From NCBI GenBank assembly GCA_002396385.1, contig DGTD01000026.1:1-27940 (forward strand): 27,940 nucleotides of DNA, written 5' to 3'. This document shows, piece by piece, positions 1 through 6,193 of the stretch. A program made the translations under genes and the position numbers. The notes under the pieces were generated by a model. That model did no database searches and was not told the DNA's origin. It saw only the letters and a program-made list of their open reading frames with translations. The DNA is from Bacteroidales bacterium UBA4345 (lineage in GTDB: Bacteria; Bacteroidota; Bacteroidia; Bacteroidales; Paludibacteraceae). Numbering within the stretch: position 1 is the stretch's first letter; the number at the start of each line of letters is the position of its first letter.

Positions 1-2
1 TC

Positions 3-944
3 TGGGACATGGGGCTGACCCTGCCCGTAGACGACCCGTTCTGGGACAAGCACCACCCTGGCGACCTGTGGAACTGCAAGTGCTACCTCGAGCCTACCAC
101 CGCAGAACCTACGCCCAAGAAGCGCATCCCGAAGGAGAAGGACGCGCCAAAGCCCGCCAAGGGACTGGAGAGCAACCCCGGCAAGAAGGCGGAGATGTAC
201 AGCCGCAACCACCCTTACTATCCACAGCCCGCTACGTGCATCTGGCTAAAACTCGCCAAAGGCGGTGCGGAGGCTAGGCTTGGCAGGTTCTTCAATGCAG
301 AGGAGATGAAGTGCCCGGGGAACTGTAACGAATGCGATTACATGCTAACTAAAATAACAGGAAATAAAGAGACAAATAAAAAACTATACGAAAAAATGAA
401 GCTGGACAAAAATTATAAAAATGTAGTATTCGACCCAAAAACAGGAGGACTTAAGGCTGAACATATTAGGCACAAATCCACATCGAGGGGTGATAAATTC
501 TTTCTATCTGAAAATGGAGGGAAAGGATGGTCAGGTAACCAATTAGAGAAGAAATGCCTAGATACTTTATTCGAGGGGGGGCATTCTTGTATACTTTTAG
601 AGGAAAAGAAATGTGTAGTAAAAGGGTATGAATTAACTGCCCTGGACATCATGATTGACGGTATTAGGATGGACATCCGATCCGTAACATCGGATTCAAA
701 AGACTATAGGAACCGTGTGACAACGAAAAATAAGCAATTGATATCATGGAATGACAACAATAAAACCGACCACGCAGACTCAATGTGCTTATACTTTCAC
801 GCCCCCGCTTTGTACACTTACGAAAAAATGAAAAATACTATTAAAGCGGCGCATAGATATATGAATCGAGGAGATAGATTTGATTTGAAACACATCTACG
901 TGGTGATAAGAGGGGAAAAAGAGGTCCTAAGATTTGATTTATAA
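3..944 (+). CDS. Phage MuF-type head morphogenesis protein, C-terminal part, with a putative toxin/nuclease domain (5' end outside window)
   Basis: The reading frame is open at the window start, so the protein begins upstream; numbering here starts at the ATG at position 9. Residues 3-25 (LTLPVDDPFWDKHHP then WNCKC) match the end of the Mu gpF/SPP1 gp7-like minor head domain of tailed phages. A Lys/Pro-rich linker (about 30-60) follows, then a Cys cluster (C102, C106, C109). From about residue 110 the DNA becomes AT-rich. The C-terminal domain has FDPKTGG (141-147), a downstream His, and an acidic core ELTALDIMIDGIRMDIRS (208-225) with D213, D217, D222 and R224. This layout resembles nuclease-type polymorphic toxin tips found on MuF proteins of temperate phages. 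The MuF assignment is fairly secure; the nuclease function is inference, and I cannot decide between a PD-(D/E)XK and a BECR-type fold. Confidence 0.7.
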   Translation, partial: WDMGLTLPVDDPFWDKHHPGDLWNCKCYLEPTTAEPTPKKRIPKEKDAPKPAKGLESNPGKKAEMYSRNHPYYPQPATCIWLKLAKGGAEARLGRFFNAEEMKCPGNCNECDYMLTKITGNKETNKKLYEKMKLDKNYKNVVFDPKTGGLKAEHIRHKSTSRGDKFFLSENGGKGWSGNQLEKKCLDTLFEGGHSCILLEEKKCVVKGYELTALDIMIDGIRMDIRSVTSDSKDYRNRVTTKNKQLISWNDNNKTDHADSMCLYFHAPALYTYEKMKNTIKAAHRYMNRGDRFDLKHIYVVIRGEKEVLRFDL

Positions 945-949
945 AAGAA

Positions 950-991
950 AAACGGCCACCGCTGGACGAGGTGGTCGTTTAGAACTTTTTT
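950..991 (+). terminator. Rho-independent terminator after the phage gene
   Basis: An 11-base arm AAACGGCCACC (950-960) pairs with GGTGGTCGTTT (970-980), with one G-T wobble and a 9-base loop. A T-run follows at 986-991. It lies six bases after the stop codon of the phage gene, so that gene ends a transcript. Confidence 0.8.
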
Positions 992-1103
992 GGGCCCGCA
1001 CACAATTACTTGCGTACTTGCATTGTTCACACCACAAAGTTACACAACAATTTTTTAACCGGGTAATTTCAGCCCATGTTTTTAAGCATAAACTTTAAGA
1101 AAT

Positions 1104-1306
1104 ATGAATAAACCGCAAAAATACACGCAATTGTCGCTATTTGACAATTTTACAGAGAGGGGGGTAAATCTTTAGAACCATTTGAGACCCCCGAAGAGGA
1201 ACAGAAGCCTAAAAGGCTGAAAGGCGGAAGCCAGAACCCCATCGTCTTCCACGACTACGAGAGCTACGTGGCCAAGTTCAAGGAAGAACCCAAGACCACA
1301 GACTAG
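1104..1306 (+). pseudogene. Remnant of a phage-type DNA methyltransferase N-terminus (frameshifted and truncated)
   Basis: An ATG at 1104 opens a 23-codon frame (MNKPQKYTQLSLFDNFTERG...) that stops at 1173-1175. In the -1 frame, starting near a run of six G (1159-1164), the reading continues with an acidic stretch and then NPIVFHDYESYVAKFKEEP and KTTD, stopping at 1304-1306. From memory of the family, DYESYVAKF followed by PKTTDDCYTPP is the start of adenine methyltransferases in Bacteroidales phages and mobile elements. Here the protein stops immediately before the expected DCYTPP, and no methylase body follows. The most economical reading is a decayed or deleted gene with a one-base loss in the G-run. 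Two unrelated small ORFs is the alternative. Confidence 0.5.
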
Positions 1307-1317
1307 CAAAATACACG
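1118..1317 (+). repeat. Ten-base direct repeat flanking the methylase remnant
   Basis: AAAATACACG occurs at 1118-1127 and 1308-1317, in slightly extended contexts (GCAAAAATACACG and GCAAAATACACG). The second copy starts right after the truncated reading frame. A nine-base version (AAATACACG) recurs at 1551-1559, at the edge of the riboswitch. It may mark a deletion or integration scar, or be chance in AT-rich DNA. Confidence 0.3.
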
Positions 1318-1511
1318 ACTCTTCATCGCCTTCGGCTTTGAAAATGAAGACTGCTTGTTCGTGTTTTAAGAGAGTTTCGTGTTCAGAAAATGCACGGTTC
1401 TATAGGTGATTTGTGCGGGTATATGGTCTTTTACCCACCGACGTTTTGTTATAGCAACAAAAAACGATGATATATATGCCGAATTATGAAAAACATAACC
1501 AAGTTTTTCTG
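1307..1511. other. Non-coding spacer between phage remnant and cobalamin operon
   Basis: I see no convincing gene here. The stretch holds a small hairpin, CTTCAT (1321-1326) pairing with ATGAAG (1344-1349) around an inner GCC-TTC-GGC stem (1328-1336), and otherwise AT-rich sequence leading into the operon promoter region. Confidence 0.5.
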
Positions 1512-1519
1512 TAAATTTG
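1512..1519 (+). promoter_or_regulatory. Candidate Bacteroidetes -7 promoter element of the cobalamin operon
   Basis: TAAATTTG matches the Bacteroidetes TAnnTTTG -7 consensus and would start transcription at about 1525, just ahead of the riboswitch. I do not find a clear -33 TTTG about 20 bases upstream, so the call rests on one element plus position. Confidence 0.4.
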
Positions 1520-1539
1520 CAACAGATTTGGTAACAAGC

Positions 1540-1697
1540 GTGCATTGCGTAAATACACGCCTTGTGCAAGGGAATCAGGTGAAAGACCTGAACTGTTCCT
1601 GCAGCTGTAATCCAAAAAAGACGAACCAACCAGCATGTCACTGCGAAAGCGGGAAGACTTTGGTTCCGAGGAAAGTCAGAATACCTGCCAATTCTAA
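1540..1697 (+). ncRNA. Cobalamin (adenosylcobalamin-type) riboswitch
   Basis: The conserved cobalamin aptamer segments appear in the correct order: AAGGGAATCAGGTG (1568-1581), a complementary strand GACCTGAACTG, the CTGTTCCTGCAGCTGTAA core (about 1593-1610), GTCACTGCGAAAGCGGGAAG (1637-1656), and the 3' B12 box AAGTCAGAATACCTGCC (1673-1689). It lies about 43 bases ahead of the first TonB receptor and is followed by the whole cobalamin gene cluster. The expected behaviour is repression of the operon when cobalamin is plentiful. The exact 5' end of the aptamer is uncertain. Confidence 0.95.
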
Positions 1698-1712
1698 TTA
1701 AGTGATCATTTA

Positions 1713-1730
1713 TCTCCCAGGATTTGGAGA
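1713..1730 (+). promoter_or_regulatory. Small hairpin holding an SD-like GGAG ahead of the first operon gene
   Basis: TCTCC (1713-1717) can pair with GGAGA (1726-1730) over an 8-base loop. GGAG lies 10 bases before the ATG at 1740. In a cobalamin riboswitch this could be the expression platform, which would act on translation initiation. No T-run follows, so a transcription terminator is not supported here. Confidence 0.4.
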
Positions 1731-1739
1731 AATCAACTT

Positions 1740-3884
1740 ATGAAGTCAAAATATACCGTATTGTTGTTCGCCTATGTGGCGAGCGGATTTCTTATTACCT
1801 CGAAATCGCAAGAGAAAGTCGAGACGCTTGAGGAAGTCGTGGTAACTGGCACGGGAACTGAACATCTATTAAGGGACGTACCCGTACAGACTGAAATCGT
1901 TTCACGCAAAACACTCGACAGCTATGGAGCTAAATCCATCGAGGACATACTCGGTGGACTAACTGCCTCTTTCTCTTTTGAAGAGGGGGACATGGGTAGC
2001 CAAACCCAACTGAACGGCTTGGGTAACAGCTATATACTTATACTAGTGGACGGAAAACGCTTACATGGCGACGTTGGCGGAGAGAACGACCTTAGTCAAA
2101 TCGACCCGCAGAATATTGATCACATCGAGATTGTGAAAGGTGCCCAATCGGCCTTATATGGAAGCGATGCCATTGCGGGTGTCATCAACATTATCACCAA
2201 GAAACACCACGACGAGGGTGTCTATATTGAAAACACCACGCGTTATGGAAGTTACAACGACATCAGACAGCACAACGGCTTGGGACTCACCTATGGAAAA
2301 CTGAACAGTTTTACCAACTTCCAACTGCAACACACCGACGGCTGGCGCAACACTACCAACGAATACACCGAAGGTCACGTGGTTAACGATTCGCGGAAAA
2401 AGACAGCGAACGAGAAGACAAACTGGCAAATTGCTGAGAAGCTCACCTACACGGTTAACAAAAAATCGGAAGTGTACGCTTCGGGCTCCTACCACAGAAA
2501 AAACATCTTACGTCCGCAAGACGGTCATTACCCCAGTTGCGATGTCTACACTTACGACCTTATGTACAAAAACGCTGCTCTTTCTATGGGTGGCAAATGG
2601 AAACTGAAAGGTAACAATACCATAACGGCAGATGCCGATTGGGGTAAACACGCATACTTCTATAACTACACCGCTACCACTCTGACAGATGGTTACGACC
2701 CTTTGGGACGTTTCACCAACTATTTTCCGTATTTTAAGGGACAAAAAAGCCTGCAAAGCGACCAGCAAAGGCTGCTTGCAAGCGTTAAGGGTATTTTCGA
2801 CCTACCGGCGGAAAACAAACTCTCGACTGGTATTGAATACCGCTATGACTACCTAAATGCGCCTATGCGTACAGCAGAAGGTTCTGTTGACGACTGGACA
2901 GGATCGATTTTCGTTCAAGACGAATTCGACTTGCTATCGTGGCTGAATGTGACAACCGGATTGCGTGTTGACAAAAACCAGAATTTCGGATTCAAGGCAA
3001 CGCCCAAAGTGAATGCCATGCTCTCGGCAAAGAATTTCCGTTTGCGGTTGGGGTGGAGCCAGGGCTACAAAACACCAACCACTAAGGAACTCTATTACAG
3101 ATATCTGCACGTTATGGGTGCCAGCACCTATTTTAATATGGGTAACACCGACCTTACTCCGCAAACCAGTAACTATTACAGCTCGAGCGTCGAATACAGG
3201 GGGAAGCGGCTTACAATGTCGGTAACCGCCTACCTTAACAAACTTGAGAACATGATTGCGCTGGTTAACGTGCCAGTAGATGAAATTCCGGTAGACGCTT
3301 CTTCCGCTTATTTTGGCGACGGCAGCGGCGATGTTGTCGCGCGCAAATATAAGAATATGGAAGACGCGCGCACACAAGGCATCGACCTGAACACGACCTA
3401 CAAGATTTGTGAAGATTTTACGATAGGCGGCAATTACAGTTATCTTGACACCAAAGCACACGAATATGAAGCCAGCAAACAGAAACTGGTTGAAGTCACC
3501 ATCGACGGTATGGCACACCACAAATGGAATGCGTATGCCAATTGGGGGCACCGGTTCGGGAAAAACTACAAGTTGGGCGCAAGCCTGGGTACTCGGGGAA
3601 GCAGCCAACGCTACTACCAGAACAACGGCAATGGAAAACCTTTCCAAATATGGCGATTGAACACCACCCACGATTTGGAAAGCAGTAAGAAATTCACGTA
3701 CCGTGCCGAGGCGGGTATCGACAACCTGTTTAACTATACCGACACCACAATGCACCCCTACCATTTAGGGACAAATAGTCCGGGTACCACCTTCTTTGTT
3801 GCCCTCAGCATAAAGTTCAAACAAGGAAAAAACATAAAACCAACCAAAATAACAAATTCTAAAACATTTAATGATGAAGATTAA
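1740..3884 (+). CDS. TonB-dependent outer membrane receptor, BtuB-like (corrinoid/tetrapyrrole uptake), first copy
   Basis: This 714-residue protein has a signal peptide (hydrophobic core about residues 7-20), a TonB-box-like segment EEVVVTGTG (31-39) and a plug domain ending in GAQSALYGSDAIAGVINII, then a long beta-barrel rich in alternating aromatic residues. It lacks the N-terminal carboxypeptidase-like extension of SusC receptors, so it belongs with short cobalamin, heme and siderophore receptors. The cobalamin riboswitch directly upstream makes a corrinoid substrate most likely. The barrel-like end SIKFK is followed by about 20 polar residues, which is unusual because barrels normally end at an aromatic residue. 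The last 14 bases overlap the next gene. The exact ligand is inference. Confidence 0.93.
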   Translation: MKSKYTVLLFAYVASGFLITSKSQEKVETLEEVVVTGTGTEHLLRDVPVQTEIVSRKTLDSYGAKSIEDILGGLTASFSFEEGDMGSQTQLNGLGNSYILILVDGKRLHGDVGGENDLSQIDPQNIDHIEIVKGAQSALYGSDAIAGVINIITKKHHDEGVYIENTTRYGSYNDIRQHNGLGLTYGKLNSFTNFQLQHTDGWRNTTNEYTEGHVVNDSRKKTANEKTNWQIAEKLTYTVNKKSEVYASGSYHRKNILRPQDGHYPSCDVYTYDLMYKNAALSMGGKWKLKGNNTITADADWGKHAYFYNYTATTLTDGYDPLGRFTNYFPYFKGQKSLQSDQQRLLASVKGIFDLPAENKLSTGIEYRYDYLNAPMRTAEGSVDDWTGSIFVQDEFDLLSWLNVTTGLRVDKNQNFGFKATPKVNAMLSAKNFRLRLGWSQGYKTPTTKELYYRYLHVMGASTYFNMGNTDLTPQTSNYYSSSVEYRGKRLTMSVTAYLNKLENMIALVNVPVDEIPVDASSAYFGDGSGDVVARKYKNMEDARTQGIDLNTTYKICEDFTIGGNYSYLDTKAHEYEASKQKLVEVTIDGMAHHKWNAYANWGHRFGKNYKLGASLGTRGSSQRYYQNNGNGKPFQIWRLNTTHDLESSKKFTYRAEAGIDNLFNYTDTTMHPYHLGTNSPGTTFFVALSIKFKQGKNIKPTKITNSKTFNDED

Positions 3885-4962
3885 ATCGTTAACCATTGCC
3901 CTGCTCGCATCGCTGGCAATGGCAGCTGGTTTCAACAGCTGTTCAGATGATGAAGAGACCGGCAGCGTAGCAAACAACTACACTATTTACCAAAGTGCCG
4001 TCGACAACAAAGTAATTGCCAACAAAAAGCACGACAAGGCTATATTGTTGGTTGCCTTCGGCAGCACCTGGCAAAATTCATTCAAGGCATTCGACAAAAC
4101 CGTAGAAGCCTACAAAAAGCAGTTTAAAGACTGTGATGTCTACATGTCGTTCAGTAGCGCTATTTGCATTAACCGTGCTGCAGCAGGCGAGCATGCCAAC
4201 GACAAGGGGGAAGACAAAGCCGAAATACGTAACTACTATGCCCCAAACTTCTGGCTTCACGCTTTCGGTTCTGCCCGTTACAAAGAAATCACCGTACAGT
4301 CGTTGCAAGTTATTCCGGGAGAAGAGTACAGCCGTGTAATCAACTACATCAAAGATTTTGCGAACAACAGCCTTGGCGACCTCAACGACCAGTATTTGAA
4401 GACTGTTACCCTCAAACTGGGAACGCCTCTTTTGAACAACACCGACGATGTGGCCAAAGTGGCTAAAACCATTAACAAACTTTGTTCGAGCGAAGCGAAA
4501 AAAGGTGTTGTCGCATTTATGGGACACGGGAATCCTGACAGTTACGACACCTATAAGGCCAACGTCCGTTACACCCAGTTAGAGGAGCAACTCCAGAAAA
4601 TCAACAAGAACTACTTTGTCGGCACTGTCGATATGCCCGACAACTACAAACAGGACGTTTATGCCCGTATGAAGGAGGCTGGCTTTGAAAAAGGTAATGT
4701 TGTTCTGTACCCGCTAATGTCTATCGCTGGCGACCACGCACACAACGATATGGCTGGTGAGGGCGACGAATACTGGGACGCAGAGGACGAGGAATCGGAA
4801 GACAACAGTTGGAACGAATATTTCTCGCACAAGGGATACAAGGTTAATAGCCACATGATAGGATTGCTGGAGCAGGAGGAAATCAGAAACTTGTGGATAG
4901 AGCACACCAAAAATCCTGTTGAATTGGAAGACTACTACCACTCGATGTATCCTGAAGACTAA
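3871..4962 (+). CDS. cbiK: CbiK-family chelatase lipoprotein (sirohydrochlorin cobaltochelatase-like / IhtB-like)
   Basis: This 363-residue protein starts with a lipoprotein signal peptide and lipobox FNSC (C24). The body matches CbiK: LLVAFGSTW (59-67), MGHGNP (217-222, H219) and GDHAHNDMAG (287-296, H289 and H291), which carry the family's metal-binding/catalytic histidines. Cytosolic CbiK inserts Co2+ into sirohydrochlorin early in the anaerobic B12 pathway. This copy is exported. The residues after the lipid-anchor Cys are SDDEE, like Bacteroidetes surface-export signals, so it may sit on the outer face of the outer membrane. P. gingivalis IhtB/FetB is a related outer membrane hemin-binding lipoprotein. 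A very acidic insert (297-311) follows the HxH motif. It could insert cobalt, remove metal from tetrapyrroles, or only bind ligand. An alternative start is the ATG at 3874. Confidence 0.88.
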   Translation: MMKIKSLTIALLASLAMAAGFNSCSDDEETGSVANNYTIYQSAVDNKVIANKKHDKAILLVAFGSTWQNSFKAFDKTVEAYKKQFKDCDVYMSFSSAICINRAAAGEHANDKGEDKAEIRNYYAPNFWLHAFGSARYKEITVQSLQVIPGEEYSRVINYIKDFANNSLGDLNDQYLKTVTLKLGTPLLNNTDDVAKVAKTINKLCSSEAKKGVVAFMGHGNPDSYDTYKANVRYTQLEEQLQKINKNYFVGTVDMPDNYKQDVYARMKEAGFEKGNVVLYPLMSIAGDHAHNDMAGEGDEYWDAEDEESEDNSWNEYFSHKGYKVNSHMIGLLEQEEIRNLWIEHTKNPVELEDYYHSMYPED

Positions 4963-4997
4963 AACCACACGCTTTTTCTCAATTTCTTCTATAATAC

Positions 4998-5037
4998 AAG
5001 GATTGGATCAGCGCCTTGTGCACTAGATCCAATTCTT
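4998..5037 (+). promoter_or_regulatory. Intercistronic stem-loop between the chelatase and binding-protein genes
   Basis: AAGGATTGGATC (4998-5009) pairs with GATCCAATTCTT (5026-5037) over 12 positions with one G-T wobble, and the loop has an inner GCGC/GTGC stem. No real T-run follows, so full termination is unlikely. It is the largest gap in the operon (90 bases) and may be a processing or mRNA-stability element, or a partial attenuator. Confidence 0.6.
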
Positions 5038-5052
5038 GATTTTGTACTAAAT

Positions 5053-6189
5053 ATGAAGCTACCTATTTCATGCCTCCTACTTCCTATCGTAATATCGTCG
5101 TGCGCAACTTCTGCAGTTGAGGGGAGTGACACCGTTTCCGACCTCTTGTACCAGTACCAGGATTCTATCCTTTGTCATACGGCTGATTATAGCGACACCG
5201 TTGAAATCAAATATGCCAAAGGACTGAAAGTTGACTATAAGGCCGACGGTATACAAATCAGCATCTGCAACCCAGACCCGGCGGCTACAAACACGAAGGT
5301 TGAAACGTTCAAAATCAGCAAGCCCTCGAAACGTTTTGTCTGCACCACTGCCCTGCAACTCGGCAATTTCGAGGTCTTAGGCCTAGAGCACCTGATTGTA
5401 GGGACCAATTCGCTAAAGAACCTGTTCTCGGACCGTATAAGGGAACAGATAAAGAACGGACAAACCATCAGAATCGGTAAAGAGGGCAACTTTGATTTGG
5501 AAACTGTTATTGCCTCAAAACCCGATTACATTTTCGTATCTGCTTCCAAACACGGCGGATTTGAAGCATTGAAAAATTGTGGTATTCCACTAATTAAACA
5601 CCACGGTTACAAGGAAACCAATCCGCTCGGACAAGCGGAATGGATAAAGCTGGTCGGACTACTGACGGGCGAGACCAGAAGGGCAAATGCCGTATTTTCG
5701 GACATCGAGAAAAAATATAATACATTGAAGACGGAAATCGCCAAAAAGAAAAGCACAAAAAAACGGCCATCGGTTGTGAGCGGAAGACAAATCAGAGACG
5801 GCTGGTATTTTGTAGGTGGTAACAGCTATATGGCCCAGCTTTTCTGTGATGCCGGAGCCAACTATGTTATGGCCGGAAACAAAGAATCGGGCGGTGTGAC
5901 ACTCGATTTCGAAACAGTCTATGCCAAAGGCATACACGCCGATTTTTGGCAAACCGACGGGTCGTTCGATGGCGAATACACCCTGCAGACGCTGGCAGCC
6001 GAAGACGAGCGCTACGCTGCTATGGATGCCTTTAAAAATAAGCGGGTGTTATTCTGTAATCTGGCTAAAACCCCTTACCGGGAACTGGCTGGCGTGCAAC
6101 CCCATCTATTACTGGCCGATTTCGTAAAAGCCTTCCACCCCGACATGCTGCCTCATTATACACCACACTATTACAAACTAATTAAATAA
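5053..6189 (+). CDS. btuF: BtuF/FecB-like ABC transporter substrate-binding lipoprotein
   Basis: This 378-residue protein has a lipoprotein signal peptide with lipobox ISSC (C17). Unlike the preceding chelatase, it has no acidic signal after the Cys (ATSAVEG), so a periplasm-facing anchor is expected. The body has the periplasmic binding-protein (helical backbone, cluster A) pattern: FEVLGLEHLIVGTNS, then IRIGKEGNFDLETVIASKPD, then NPLGQAEWIKL near the lobe junction. These proteins take iron complexes, heme or cobalamin from the outer membrane receptor and deliver them to a FecCD/BtuC permease. The matching permease (14303) and ATPase (19964) lie further down the same operon. Cobalamin or another corrinoid is the likeliest ligand from context; the P. 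gingivalis IhtC heme system is an alternative model. Confidence 0.88.
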   Translation: MKLPISCLLLPIVISSCATSAVEGSDTVSDLLYQYQDSILCHTADYSDTVEIKYAKGLKVDYKADGIQISICNPDPAATNTKVETFKISKPSKRFVCTTALQLGNFEVLGLEHLIVGTNSLKNLFSDRIREQIKNGQTIRIGKEGNFDLETVIASKPDYIFVSASKHGGFEALKNCGIPLIKHHGYKETNPLGQAEWIKLVGLLTGETRRANAVFSDIEKKYNTLKTEIAKKKSTKKRPSVVSGRQIRDGWYFVGGNSYMAQLFCDAGANYVMAGNKESGGVTLDFETVYAKGIHADFWQTDGSFDGEYTLQTLAAEDERYAAMDAFKNKRVLFCNLAKTPYRELAGVQPHLLLADFVKAFHPDMLPHYTPHYYKLIK

Positions 6190-6193
6190 GAAA

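Noticed and set aside
1486..1701. A 71-codon plus-strand frame upstream of the first receptor
   Set aside because: It runs through the cobalamin riboswitch, whose conserved segments explain the sequence; the peptide has no recognisable features.
2934..3764. Long minus-strand open frame (276 codons) opposite the first receptor
   Set aside because: It is antisense to a well-supported TonB receptor gene, has no recognisable protein motifs, and reflects the codon bias of the real gene.
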